A model generated the notes under the pieces. It ran no database searches. It saw only the letters and a program-made list of their open reading frames with translations, and was not told the DNA's origin. Below are positions 1-7,920 of a stretch of 64,000 nucleotides of DNA, one piece after another (position 1 is the stretch's first letter; each line of letters begins with the position of its first letter). Location of the stretch: the NCBI RefSeq assembly GCF_023062595.1, contig NZ_JALLAN010000006.1, positions 219,247 through 283,246 of the forward strand, given 5' to 3'. A program made the translations under genes and the position numbers. The DNA comes from Arthrobacter rhizosphaerae. Its GTDB lineage: Bacteria > Actinomycetota > Actinomycetes > Actinomycetales > Micrococcaceae.

Positions 1-1161
1 TGGCGGATCTGGGCCACCGAGCGGGTGCTGGACGCAGCCCGGGACCTGCTGTTTCCGATCTATGCAAGCCTGTTCACCCCGGTGTGGTTGAGAATGCTCG
101 GTGCCAAGGTAGGGCGCAACGTCGAAGCCTCCACCGTCCTGCTTTTGCCTTCGATGACCACAGTCGGTGACGGCGCTTTTCTCGCCGATGACACGATGAT
201 CGCCTCGTACGAACTCGGAGGGGGCTGGATGAAGGTCGCTCCCGCGAAGATCGGCAAACGCGCGTTCCTCGGGAATTCCGGCATGACCGGCCCCGGTCGC
301 AGCGTCCCTAAGAATTCCCTCGTCGCTGTGCTCTCGGCTACACCGGCCAAGGCCAAGTCAGGCACGTCCTGGCTCGGCAGCCCTCCCGTGAGACTCAGGA
401 GGTCAAAGCTCGACGCCGACCAAACCCTGACGTTTGATCCTCCGCTGCGGCTGAAAATATTCCGTGCATGCTGGGAACTGTGCCGGGCGATTCCCGTGGT
501 CCTGACTGTAGGCATCGCCGCTGGAGTCCTGCTGGCTCTGGACCTGCTGGCCGGCAGCACCGGAGGATACATCGCTGCCGCCCTCTTGGGTGGCGTCATC
601 GTCCTGGTGGCCGGGGCTGTGGCGGCGGCGGCCTCCGTCGTCGCGAAATGGACCCTCGTAGGCCGCATCGAAGCCAGCGAACATCCGCTGTGGAGTTCTT
701 TCATCTGGCGCAACGAGGTAGTGGACACCTTTGTGGAGATGGTGACCGCGCCCTGGTTCGCCCGCTCCGCAACAGGCAGCCCTGCCCTCATTTGGTGGCT
801 CCGCGGCCTGGGCGCATGCATTGGCTCCGGCAGCTGGTGCGAGAGTTACTGGCTGCCCGAAGCCGACCTTGTCACCCTTGGCGAAAACTCCACGGTCAAT
901 CGTGGCTGCGTGATCCAGACGCACCTGTTCCACGACCGCGTCATGAGCATGGCAGCGGTGACTCTGGAGGACGGGGCCACCATAGGTCCCCACGGCGTGA
1001 TCCTGCCCGCAGCACGCATCGCCGCCGGAGGCACCGTCGGCCCCGCGTCCCTCGTGATGCGCGGGGAGACAGTCCCCGCAGGCAGCTATTGGATCGGAAA
1101 TCCCGTAAGCCCGTGGTCGGTAGGGCCCGGCGGACCGGGTCAAGTTACGATGATAGGGTGA
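1..1161 (+). CDS. Pls/PosA-family non-ribosomal peptide synthetase, C-terminal end (5' end outside window)
   Basis: The frame is open from base 1, so the gene begins upstream; 386 C-terminal residues are visible. They show a left-handed hexapeptide-like acyltransferase half (about residues 35-120, with TTVGDGAFLADD and KIGKRAFLGNSG), two hydrophobic segments (about 161-183 and 189-212), and a second hexapeptide-like half (about 295-380, with ENSTVNRGCVIQTHLF and EDGATIGPHGVILP). This matches the last of the three tandem membrane-embedded domains of Pls, the epsilon-poly-L-lysine synthetase class, which polymerise a basic amino acid without a thioesterase. The adenylation and carrier domains would lie off the left edge, so the product cannot be read. 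The stop overlaps the GTG start of the aminopeptidase gene, implying one operon. The phosphopantetheinyl transferase at 2578-3267 could activate its carrier domain. Confidence 0.85.
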   Translation, partial: WRIWATERVLDAARDLLFPIYASLFTPVWLRMLGAKVGRNVEASTVLLLPSMTTVGDGAFLADDTMIASYELGGGWMKVAPAKIGKRAFLGNSGMTGPGRSVPKNSLVAVLSATPAKAKSGTSWLGSPPVRLRRSKLDADQTLTFDPPLRLKIFRACWELCRAIPVVLTVGIAAGVLLALDLLAGSTGGYIAAALLGGVIVLVAGAVAAAASVVAKWTLVGRIEASEHPLWSSFIWRNEVVDTFVEMVTAPWFARSATGSPALIWWLRGLGACIGSGSWCESYWLPEADLVTLGENSTVNRGCVIQTHLFHDRVMSMAAVTLEDGATIGPHGVILPAARIAAGGTVGPASLVMRGETVPAGSYWIGNPVSPWSVGPGGPGQVTMIG

Positions 1162-2558
1162 ACCGACCTTTCGCTTCCCCTGAACTGGGCCGGACACTCC
1201 TCCCGGATCCGCTGCCGGACCCCTACACGCCCGGGCACGGTTCCTCGGACTTCAACGTTTCGCGGTATGAGCTGCACCTTGACTACCGTGTGGCCACCAA
1301 CCGCCTCGAGGCGCATGTGACAGTCTCCGCGACCGCAAGCACGCAGCTGACATCCATCATGCTGAACCTTTCAGGACTCCGCGTCGTAAAAGTCAGGGTG
1401 GACGGCCAGCGACCCGCACGATTCATCCAGCGGGAGGGGCGCGTCGTGGTCACCCCCGCCGCCCCCCTCTCGGAAGGATCCGACTTCAGCCTGGACATCC
1501 GCTATGAAGGACGGCCCGGCCCCCTGAGGGGAAACTGGGGCGACGTAGGCTGGGAAGAACTGACCGACGGCGTCCTCGTCGCCGGACAGCCCACAGGAGC
1601 ACCGTCCTGGTTCCCTTGCAACGACCATCCCAGTCGCAAGGCCAGCTTCGGGTTCACTGTCACCACCGACGCGAACTACCAGGTGGTGTGCAACGGGACC
1701 TTGGTTTCCAGGCATGCGAAGGCCAGCCGGGAAACGTGGGTCTACGAACAATCCGAACCCATGGCCACATACCTGGCGACGGTACAGATCGGCCGCTACG
1801 AGATCGCGCCCCTGGCGAGCGCCGTCCACTCTAATGAGCCTGGAGCCGGCGCCCAGAACCAACCGGCCGCTGGGGTCCGGCAGCTCGTGGCGGCGCCGGC
1901 AGTCCTGATGGGACGCGCGCAGGCTACCCTTGCCCGGCAGGACCAGATGATGGCCACCTTTGAAACCTGCTTCGGACAGTACCCCTTTCACTCCTATACC
2001 GTCGTCGTCCCGGACGACGAACTGGAAATTCCGCTTGAGGCGCAGTCGCTGTCGATCATCGGCCGCAATCATCTCGACCAGCGGTGGGAGTCGCAGCGGC
2101 TGATCGCCCACGAACTGGCGCACCAGTGGTTCGGAAATTCTGTAACAGCCTCCTCCTGGAAGGACATCTGGCTCCACGAGGGTTTTGCGTGCTACGCAGA
2201 ATGGCTATGGTCAGAAGCCTCCGGCCAAGGAACGGCAGCGTCACGGGCAGAGGCTGCCCGGCAGGGTCTCGCCGCCAAACCGCAGGATCTGCTGATCGGA
2301 GACCCCGGCCCGGAACTGATGTTCGATGACCGCGTATACAAGAGGGGTGCTTTGGCCCTGCATGGCCTGAGGACCGCTATGGGCGACCCGCTCTTTTTTG
2401 GGTTCCTCAGGGCCTGGACAGAACGAAACCGCTTCGGATCAGTGACCACCGGTGATCTCATTGGGCTGGCACAGGAACTGTGCGAAGGTCTACCAGGCTT
2501 CGATGCGGAGAGCATCCTTCACCCTTGGCTCTACCAGTCACGGCTGCCTCAACACTGA
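1158..2558 (+). CDS. M1 family zinc aminopeptidase
   Basis: 466 residues from a GTG at 1158 that overlaps the upstream TGA (GTGA), a typical coupled start. The frame is open far upstream, but that part is antiparallel shadow of the synthetase and does not resemble an M1 protein. The N-terminal beta-sheet domain is followed by the gluzincin site: H318-E319-L-A-H322 with the third zinc ligand E341 in WLHEGFA, exactly the HExxH-x18-E spacing. The segment where M1 enzymes carry GAMEN reads EIPLEAQS, a divergent exopeptidase loop. No signal peptide is visible, so it is probably cytoplasmic. It should remove N-terminal residues from peptides. In Streptomyces albulus, zinc aminopeptidases degrade epsilon-poly-L-lysine; coupling to a Pls-type synthetase suggests a similar product-trimming or protective role here (inference). 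Confidence 0.9.
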   Translation: MNRPFASPELGRTLLPDPLPDPYTPGHGSSDFNVSRYELHLDYRVATNRLEAHVTVSATASTQLTSIMLNLSGLRVVKVRVDGQRPARFIQREGRVVVTPAAPLSEGSDFSLDIRYEGRPGPLRGNWGDVGWEELTDGVLVAGQPTGAPSWFPCNDHPSRKASFGFTVTTDANYQVVCNGTLVSRHAKASRETWVYEQSEPMATYLATVQIGRYEIAPLASAVHSNEPGAGAQNQPAAGVRQLVAAPAVLMGRAQATLARQDQMMATFETCFGQYPFHSYTVVVPDDELEIPLEAQSLSIIGRNHLDQRWESQRLIAHELAHQWFGNSVTASSWKDIWLHEGFACYAEWLWSEASGQGTAASRAEAARQGLAAKPQDLLIGDPGPELMFDDRVYKRGALALHGLRTAMGDPLFFGFLRAWTERNRFGSVTTGDLIGLAQELCEGLPGFDAESILHPWLYQSRLPQH

Positions 2559-2577
2559 AGCCCCCTCGGGAAACCTG

Positions 2578-3267
2578 TCAGGATCCGTCACCAAGAGTTG
2601 CCAGGGCCGCGATGGTTCCGGAGGGAAGCCCAAGCCGCCCGGGTTCCAAATCAACCAGTGCGACCCCCTCAAGCCGGTCCCCGGTTACATCGCACGATGC
2701 AGGGTCCCGTTCCAGCCCCTCGCCGATGGCCTTTAAGAAGGCTTCCTTCCGCGCCCAAAGCCGCGCCCGCTGGTGATGCCCCTCGGCCGTCGTCCCGGAT
2801 GCGAGGCCCATGCGTTCCTGCGGAGTCAGGACAAGTCCGTCGAAGCCCGGAAATGCCGTCCTGTCGATCTTTTCCGCATCGATTCCAACCCCGCGAAGGG
2901 CGCCACCGCGAACAACGCCAGCCAGGAGGACCCAGCCGCTTGTGCGGCTCAAACTCAGCAAAGGACCCGGATGTCCATCGTTGAGGGCGTAGCCCGGCCT
3001 GCCATGATCCCCTTTTCGTCCGCCGCAACGAGGGCATTGGAAGTCTGCCACCAAAGTCTCCGGTGGAACGCCTTCCAATTCAGCAGCGAACAACCGCAAG
3101 GCCAACCTCCCGGCCAGGAAGGCAGAGGCATCTGACGGGTTCACGAAACGAATCGCGCGCCGATGTTCCGACTCGTCGAGCATCTTCAATTCGGAAGCAC
3201 CGGGGGCCAGCAGCTCTACAGCCCTGACTGCAACCCCTCCTACCTCCGTATCGCGCACATTAGCCAT
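2578..3267 (-). CDS. 4'-phosphopantetheinyl transferase superfamily protein
   Basis: 229 residues, convergent with the aminopeptidase gene (19 bp between stops). Sfp-type signatures are present: GVGIDAE at 126-132 with magnesium-binding D130 and E132, and WARKEAFLKA at 171-180 with the W-KEA-K pattern. A CPRCG segment at 78-82 is common in actinobacterial members. The family transfers the phosphopantetheine arm of CoA to a serine of carrier proteins. The SHS-like motif reads SLSRTS, with Arg in place of the usual His, so CoA contacts may differ. It probably serves the neighbouring Pls-type synthetase; it could also serve other carrier proteins. The start ATG at 3267 gives a full-length protein. 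Confidence 0.88.
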   Translation of the reverse strand: MANVRDTEVGGVAVRAVELLAPGASELKMLDESEHRRAIRFVNPSDASAFLAGRLALRLFAAELEGVPPETLVADFQCPRCGGRKGDHGRPGYALNDGHPGPLLSLSRTSGWVLLAGVVRGGALRGVGIDAEKIDRTAFPGFDGLVLTPQERMGLASGTTAEGHHQRARLWARKEAFLKAIGEGLERDPASCDVTGDRLEGVALVDLEPGRLGLPSGTIAALATLGDGS

Positions 3268-3318
3268 TGTAAGGACCGGCGATCTTCCCCGTCCGGCTAA
3301 ATTCCGCTTGGAAGGCGA

Positions 3319-3353
3319 GAGGTAGGGGAGCAGCTATGCTGCTCCCCTACCTC
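3319..3353 (-). terminator. Perfect 16-bp stem-loop after the GH43 gene
   Basis: Inverted repeat with arms 3319-3334 and 3338-3353 around a 3-nt loop, about 40 bp beyond the GH43 stop codon. There is no clear T tract on either strand, so the call as terminator rests on position and stem strength. It may also insulate the phosphopantetheinyl transferase promoter. Confidence 0.6.
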
Positions 3354-3391
3354 CCGGTGTTCTGCTCCTACAGCATCTCAGCGACCGTCGA

Positions 3392-5299
3392 TTACGGGGT
3401 CACCCGAAATTGCTGGCAGGTGTTGTTCAAGTTGGACCACTGGTTTATGCGGGTGCCGTTGGCCAGACCGCAGCCAGCCAGGTCAAGCACCTTCCCGCTG
3501 TGCGCAGCGACGAAGTTGATGGTGCCGTCCTGCCTGTGATCGATGCGCCATCGGGTTCCGTTTTCTGTGCACGCAGTCTGGGTCACATCTGCTCCATCGG
3601 CGGTGCTGGACGCTGAAACGCCCAGGCAGAGGCTCGGCGCGGACTGGGGGTGGATCTGGACGTACCCGCTTGCTGCCGAAGAGAAGCTCCACCGCTGGCA
3701 AGGGCTGCCGGACCACTCCCATTGCTGCAGCAACGCTCCGCTTGCCGTAGAGCAACCGGGAATATCGAAGGACTTACCGCTCGCCGCGGACACGATCCCT
3801 ACGTTGCCGACAGGCTTTAGTGCCCACTGCTGGCAGGCGTTGCCCAGCGAGGTCCACAGCTGGACCTTGGATCCGGAGGCGACGGAGCAGCCAGCGGCGT
3901 CAAGGACCTTCCCGCTGTTGCGGTTTGTCAGCGACGAGTAGCCGTCCGCGGCGGGAGCGGGCCGCCACTCCTGGCAGGCGTTGGCCAGCCAGGACCACTG
4001 CCGTACCTGGGTTCCGTTGGCCGTGCCGCAGTTCGCAGCATCCAGGGATTTATTGCTGGAAGCGCCCACCAGCCGGTAGTAACCATCCGCCGTCGAATCC
4101 AGCTTCCAGCTGCTTGCAGGAGTGCCAGTACAGGCCGTCTGCACCAGACCGGCACCGTCGGCACCGGAACCGCCGCTGACAGTGGCGCACAGGCCACTGT
4201 TGCGGTTGACGAGCTCATACGCGGCGCCGTTCACCGGCGTCGTGATGGGTCCTCTTTCGCCGCTGGGGACGTCAACTTCAGTTGAGGTGGAAACCGGCTG
4301 CCCCAGCAGAGGACTTCCGCCGGCACTCCAGGAGACGGGCTGTGCCCGCGTGGAGCGTTTCTTTTCACAACCGTCTCCTGATGAATTGTTGCCATGGTAG
4401 GCGTTCCAAACTTGCGTACCGTCCGGGGAGGTGAAGAAGTCGTTGTGGCCTGGTCCGAAAACGCCGTTGGCTTTGCTGAAAATCGGATCGGCTCCCTTGG
4501 TCCAGGAGGCTGCAAGGACGGGGTCTCCGCCGTTATAGGTGAGCATGCCGAGTTTGTAGTCGGGGGTCCAGCAGCCGCTGGCTGAGTAGACCATGAAGGT
4601 CTTTCCGTCGCGCTGCAACGGGATGGGGCCCTCGTTGACTGCGCCTCCTTCGGTCTCCCAGCTCAAGGTTGGTTGGGACAGGATTTGTGCAGGCCCGGAC
4701 ACTGTCCAGGGGTTGGACATGCGCGCGATGTAGTTGCTTTGGCGGCCGTCCGGAGCGGGGGCAAATTGCGACCAGACTGCGAACAGCTCGCCATTCAGCT
4801 GCAGGTACGCCCCGTCGATGTTCCATGCAGTGGTAGGGACGGGCTGACCCTTATAGGAGTAGGGTCCCAGCGGGTCATCGCCTGAGCTTTCGAGCACGTG
4901 CAGGTGCTGGTTGTCCAAATTCGCGGGCGTGCCCATGGTGTACATCAGGTACCAGCGCCAGCCGTTGGGCCCCTGCAGCCTCTGCAGCTCCGGCGCCCAC
5001 ATGTTCGATGACCGGCCTGTGGCCGTATCGGAATAGACGACGACGGGTACGGCCGTTTTGAGGTTGGCCAGAGTAGGCGCCTTCCGCATGGTCACGACGC
5101 CGGACCAGGTGGTGGCTGCGGCGTAGTAGTTCCCGTTGTAGTACTCAACGGTGGGATCAGCCTCGGTGAAGAGCGCGTTGGTGAAGGTGGGTTCGCCCAC
5201 GCTTTGCGCTGGCGGCGTGAAGGGAAGGGCCGCAAGGCCAAGGACGAGGGCAGTGGCCGCCGAGGCAGCTGCGAGCCGGAGCATTCTCTTCATGGCCAT
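3392..5299 (-). CDS. Secreted GH43 glycosidase (arabinofuranosidase-like) with two ricin B-type lectin domains
   Basis: 635 residues from ATG 5299 (ATG 5293 is an alternative); the frame is open upstream but a signal peptide begins here, with a hydrophobic core at about 5-27. The five-bladed GH43 domain spans about 35-345: general base D48 in EADPT, pKa modulator D162 in NIDGAY, acid E223 in NEGP, and a conserved AYHGN. The pattern resembles exo-alpha-1,5-L-arabinofuranosidases of subfamily 26 (tentative). The C-terminal ~280 residues hold six QxW-type repeats (SSWKL, QEWRP, QQWAL, QRWSF, TRWRI, QQFRV), enough for two beta-trefoils of the CBM13/ricin type. It should attack arabinose-containing plant polysaccharide outside the cell. 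A LacI-family-like palindrome lies 130 bp upstream, suggesting sugar induction. Confidence 0.87.
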   Translation of the reverse strand: MAMKRMLRLAAASAATALVLGLAALPFTPPAQSVGEPTFTNALFTEADPTVEYYNGNYYAAATTWSGVVTMRKAPTLANLKTAVPVVVYSDTATGRSSNMWAPELQRLQGPNGWRWYLMYTMGTPANLDNQHLHVLESSGDDPLGPYSYKGQPVPTTAWNIDGAYLQLNGELFAVWSQFAPAPDGRQSNYIARMSNPWTVSGPAQILSQPTLSWETEGGAVNEGPIPLQRDGKTFMVYSASGCWTPDYKLGMLTYNGGDPVLAASWTKGADPIFSKANGVFGPGHNDFFTSPDGTQVWNAYHGNNSSGDGCEKKRSTRAQPVSWSAGGSPLLGQPVSTSTEVDVPSGERGPITTPVNGAAYELVNRNSGLCATVSGGSGADGAGLVQTACTGTPASSWKLDSTADGYYRLVGASSNKSLDAANCGTANGTQVRQWSWLANACQEWRPAPAADGYSSLTNRNSGKVLDAAGCSVASGSKVQLWTSLGNACQQWALKPVGNVGIVSAASGKSFDIPGCSTASGALLQQWEWSGSPCQRWSFSSAASGYVQIHPQSAPSLCLGVSASSTADGADVTQTACTENGTRWRIDHRQDGTINFVAAHSGKVLDLAGCGLANGTRINQWSNLNNTCQQFRVTP

Positions 5300-5430
5300 C
5301 AGGACGTGCCGCTGACTGAGACAAACGATGATGCCGGCTGAACCAGTTGTGTTCCTGGGGGAAAGTACGTTGAATAAAGCGTTGAACCGGACATCCTCGT
5401 CCTGCTTCCTCTTAGACCGTGAAATGAAAT

Positions 5431-5444
5431 TGTGAGCGTTAACA
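5431..5444. promoter_or_regulatory. LacI-family-like operator upstream of the GH43 gene
   Basis: The 14-mer tgtgagcgttaaca is an imperfect palindrome (5 of 7 pairs) with a central CG, like operators of LacI/GalR-type sugar repressors. It lies in the 321-bp gap between the GH43 gene and the next gene (5300-5620). No LacI gene is adjacent, so the repressor is unknown. Confidence 0.4.
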
Positions 5445-5540
5445 ACGCCGCGCTCCATCATCTACGGTGCCGCAGTTCCCGTCAAGGGTTGCCTGCGTTC
5501 TCGAGGGTTGCCGGGTACCAGCTGCGCAAACGGTCTGGGG

Positions 5541-5596
5541 ACGCGCAAACGGTCCAGGGTCACCCATATTCAGGTGTCCCCGGACCGTATGCGCGT
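5541..5596. repeat. Dispersed palindromic element, copy 1 (bidirectional terminator-like)
   Basis: Arms 5541-5564 and 5573-5596 pair at 21 of 24 positions around an 8-nt loop. A second copy of the left-arm sequence lies directly before it at 5524-5541. Nearly the same hairpin, with the core gcaaacggtcc, recurs at 18506-18552, also just beyond the 3' end of a gene on the minus strand. It could terminate the oxidoreductase transcript or be a REP-like element. Confidence 0.6.
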
Positions 5597-5620
5597 CATG
5601 CCAGTTCGGGCGCCGAGGGA

Positions 5621-6478
5621 TCAGGCCAGGCGGGCGAGCGCCTCAGCCAGCGGAACGGTAGGACGTCCCGTCAACCGGGACAGGTCACCCGTGGTGGATG
5701 CCAATTCGCCGTCGCGGATGTTTCCGTCCAGTGCTACGAGGAAGCCAGCCGTCTGCTCATCCAGGCCAGCACCCGTGAGGATCGCCAGGTGCTCGGCGGG
5801 ATCCACAGCCTCGTAGGCCACCTCACGGCCCAGAACACTGCTGAACGCTTCAGCCAGCTCTTCGAAATCCCAGGCGACATCACCGCTCAACTCGTAAACG
5901 GCATTATGGTGCCCGTCGGACGTGAGAACAGTGGCCGCGGCGGCGGCGAAATCAGAGCGCGCCGCGCTGGCCACCTTTCCCTTGCCTGCACTCGCCACAA
6001 GCTTTCCGGTATGGCGGGCCTGCTCCAAAGCAGGCGCGTAGTTTTCGGAGTACCAGCCGTTGCGAAGAATCGTGTACGGAAGTCCGGATGCGATGAGTGC
6101 TTCTTCCGTGGCCTTGTGCTCAGGCGCCAGAACCAGGGTTGTTGTGTCAGCCTTCGGTGCACTGGTGTAGACGAGCTGGTCGACGCCGGCCTTCCGAGCC
6201 GCCCTGATGACGTTCACGTGCTGCTCCACGCGCCTTCCCAGCTCGGTACCGGAGACCAGCAGGACCCTGTCGCCGTTCTTGATGGCTGCACCCAGAGATT
6301 CCGCATCATCAAAGTCGATCCGGGCTGTTCGCACTCCCTTGGCCTCATACAGGTCCGTCAGTTTTTCCTGGTTCCGGCCCGCGGCTACAAGCTCGTCGGG
6401 AGCAATCCCCAGGTCAAGCAGGCTGTCGATAACGAGTTTTCCGAGTTGTCCGGTCGCGCCGGTAATGACGATTGACAT
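5621..6478 (-). CDS. NAD(P)H-binding NmrA/QorB-type quinone oxidoreductase-like protein
   Basis: 285 residues. The Rossmann glycine motif is at the N-terminus (VITGATGQLGKLV, residues 4-16). The body has YTSAPKAD and LRNGWYSENY typical of atypical short-chain dehydrogenases of the NmrA/QorB group, which lack the classical YxxxK pair and use NADPH to reduce quinones or sense redox state. It is cytoplasmic. The gene is divergent from an HxlR regulator across a 125-bp promoter region with paired GTAC half-sites. The same arrangement is known for qor2-qorR in Corynebacterium glutamicum, where the regulator represses the reductase and is released by thiol oxidation. Function by analogy is likely, but substrate is unproven. 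Confidence 0.85.
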   Translation of the reverse strand: MSIVITGATGQLGKLVIDSLLDLGIAPDELVAAGRNQEKLTDLYEAKGVRTARIDFDDAESLGAAIKNGDRVLLVSGTELGRRVEQHVNVIRAARKAGVDQLVYTSAPKADTTTLVLAPEHKATEEALIASGLPYTILRNGWYSENYAPALEQARHTGKLVASAGKGKVASAARSDFAAAAATVLTSDGHHNAVYELSGDVAWDFEELAEAFSSVLGREVAYEAVDPAEHLAILTGAGLDEQTAGFLVALDGNIRDGELASTTGDLSRLTGRPTVPLAEALARLA

Positions 6479-6558
6479 GTGTGCGTCTTCCTTTAGATGG
6501 GGGTCCTATTCAAGCGATCCAACCGCTCGATCACTCCTGATAACCGCAGCTATTTCCG

Positions 6559-6580
6559 GTACATTCCAAAACACCTGTAC
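6559..6580. promoter_or_regulatory. Paired GTAC half-sites, candidate HxlR operator
   Basis: GTAC occurs at 6559-6562 and again at 6577-6580, 18 bp apart start to start, between the divergent reductase and HxlR genes. HxlR/DUF24 regulators commonly bind paired GTAC sites. The second lies 23 bp before the regulator ATG, consistent with autorepression. Confidence 0.45.
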
Positions 6581-6603
6581 GCACTTTTTGGTAAGCTCCT
6601 TTC

Positions 6604-7008
6604 ATGCCCCTCAACCAGTTGCGGAATTCCTTAGCTGTCCCCGCCACGGACAGTGTTCTGGAAGGCTTTGCAGACAACGTCTTTGCAGAGCAGTGCCCCT
6701 CGAGGACTTTGCTGACCCACGTCACCAACAAATGGGGAACGCTGGTCATCCTGGCGCTGTCAGAGGGCACTCTCCGGTGGAGCGAGCTTTCGCGGATGGT
6801 AGGTGGAATCAGCGAGAAAATGCTTGCGCAGACCCTCCGGACTCTCGAAGCCGACGGCGTCATCCGCCGCGACGCCCGGCCGGTGGTCCCGCCCTTCGTG
6901 GAGTACAGCCTGACGGACAGCGGCACCGAACTCAGCCGCCTTTTGATTCCGCTGGTCCAATGGGTGGCCGTACATGCATCCGAGAATGCCCAGCAGCAAG
7001 GTTCATAA
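6604..7008 (+). CDS. HxlR (DUF24) family redox-type transcriptional regulator, QorR-like
   Basis: 134 residues with the winged-helix HxlR fold: KWGTLVILALSEGTLRWSELSRMVGGISEKMLAQTLRTLEADG at about 43-85 and the wing RRDARPVVPPFVEYSLT. It has a single cysteine, C31 in EQCPSRTLL, just before the helix-turn-helix, as in QorR and other thiol-switch members where oxidation of one N-terminal cysteine releases DNA. The gene is divergent from the NmrA-like reductase, its probable target. The long N-terminus before C31 differs slightly from the shorter QorR N-terminus, so a start a few codons downstream cannot be excluded, but no better ATG is present. Confidence 0.88.
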   Translation: MPLNQLRNSLAVPATDSVLEGFADNVFAEQCPSRTLLTHVTNKWGTLVILALSEGTLRWSELSRMVGGISEKMLAQTLRTLEADGVIRRDARPVVPPFVEYSLTDSGTELSRLLIPLVQWVAVHASENAQQQGS

Positions 7009-7137
7009 CGCCAGTTGCGAAGTTCCCGCCGAGGCCTGCGTGTCGCCATATGGCCAAATGCTGCAGCAGATGGAGCAGCATAACGCGGGGCGTCAAGCCC
7101 GATGCAACTCAACGCCCATTCCCTCTAGGGTCGAAGA

Positions 7138-7755
7138 ATGAATGATTCCCGATTCACCACCGAACTGGACAGCCACGGACGGCTCCTGAAGGACCGCGAG
7201 GTATGGCGCCAAGCCACAACTCTCGCCGCTGCCGGGGAGCTCACCGCCCGATGGCTTGAGGGGAGCAGCCGCTATCAGGCCGGAACGTTTTCACCGCAAA
7301 TGGATGAAGAAACCCGGTCAATAGCTGCCGAGTTGGCAGAGCTCAACCGCAGCGGATTCTTCACCAAGGAGTCCCAACCGGGCCTCCGGCTTGAAACCGG
7401 CCAGGCCCAACGGCAGTACGTGACAGGCTTCTGCTCCCCGGAAGCCGCACGGCGCCTGCTCCAGCTTTCGACACAAACGGAACTCATCGCCGTCGTGCAT
7501 TCCCCCGGCGAGATGAGCCGCTCTTCCATACCCGTCACTGTCATTGACGGTGAAGTGGTCACCGTCCTGGGTACCAGTGAAAGCCCGATCGAGGCCGGAC
7601 AGATCCGGGATTGGGCCGAGGAAAGCAATGACGCCCTGGCACTTCTGCTGGCTGAATCCTGGTACGTCGAATTGCTCGACCCTGTATGGGGACGGAACCA
7701 TCAACTGCTCCCCGCCGTGCTGGAAACAGTGAAAGAGACAGCTAACAATTTTTGA
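7138..7755 (+). CDS. Uncharacterised cytoplasmic protein
   Basis: 205 residues, no signal peptide or membrane segment. The N-terminus (DREVWRQATTLAAAGELTARWLEG, residues about 21-43) and a C-terminal acidic helix (WAEESNDALALLLAESWYVELLDPVWGR) recall a small actinobacterial family that I tentatively associate with DUF6919; this is memory of the pattern, not a search. No catalytic motif is recognisable. Codon use is typical of the neighbourhood, with mostly G/C in third positions. It stands alone between the HxlR gene (129-bp gap) and the binding-protein gene, so context gives no function. Confidence 0.75.
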   Translation: MNDSRFTTELDSHGRLLKDREVWRQATTLAAAGELTARWLEGSSRYQAGTFSPQMDEETRSIAAELAELNRSGFFTKESQPGLRLETGQAQRQYVTGFCSPEAARRLLQLSTQTELIAVVHSPGEMSRSSIPVTVIDGEVVTVLGTSESPIEAGQIRDWAEESNDALALLLAESWYVELLDPVWGRNHQLLPAVLETVKETANNF

Positions 7756-7791
7756 CGGAATGAGTCGTTCGATGAACCCCGGAGACCTTCA

Positions 7792-7845
7792 GTGAACGTC
7801 CAAGACCCCGGGTGAACGTCCAAGACCCCGGGTGAACGTCCAAGA
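7792..7845. repeat. 20-bp tandem direct repeat, 2.7 copies
   Basis: The unit gtgaacgtccaagaccccgg occurs at 7792-7811 and 7812-7831, with a 14-bp partial copy at 7832-7845. It lies between the uncharacterised gene and the binding-protein gene, ending 75 bp before the ATG at 7921. It has no spacers, so it is not CRISPR. It may be a regulator-binding array or a slippage product. Confidence 0.85.
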
Positions 7846-7920
7846 CTTTCACCTTTGTCACCGGCCTGCGGCCCTACGTAATCTCGATCCAACACCCAGC
7901 CGCATGACCGAAGGAACAGC

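Noticed and set aside
468..1157. Open frame continuing upstream of the aminopeptidase start
   Set aside because: The residues are Arg/Pro/His-rich and overlap the synthetase gene in another frame; M1 homology begins only after the GTG at 1158.
7792..7845. Direct repeats as a CRISPR array
   Set aside because: Units are contiguous with no spacers and there are no cas genes.
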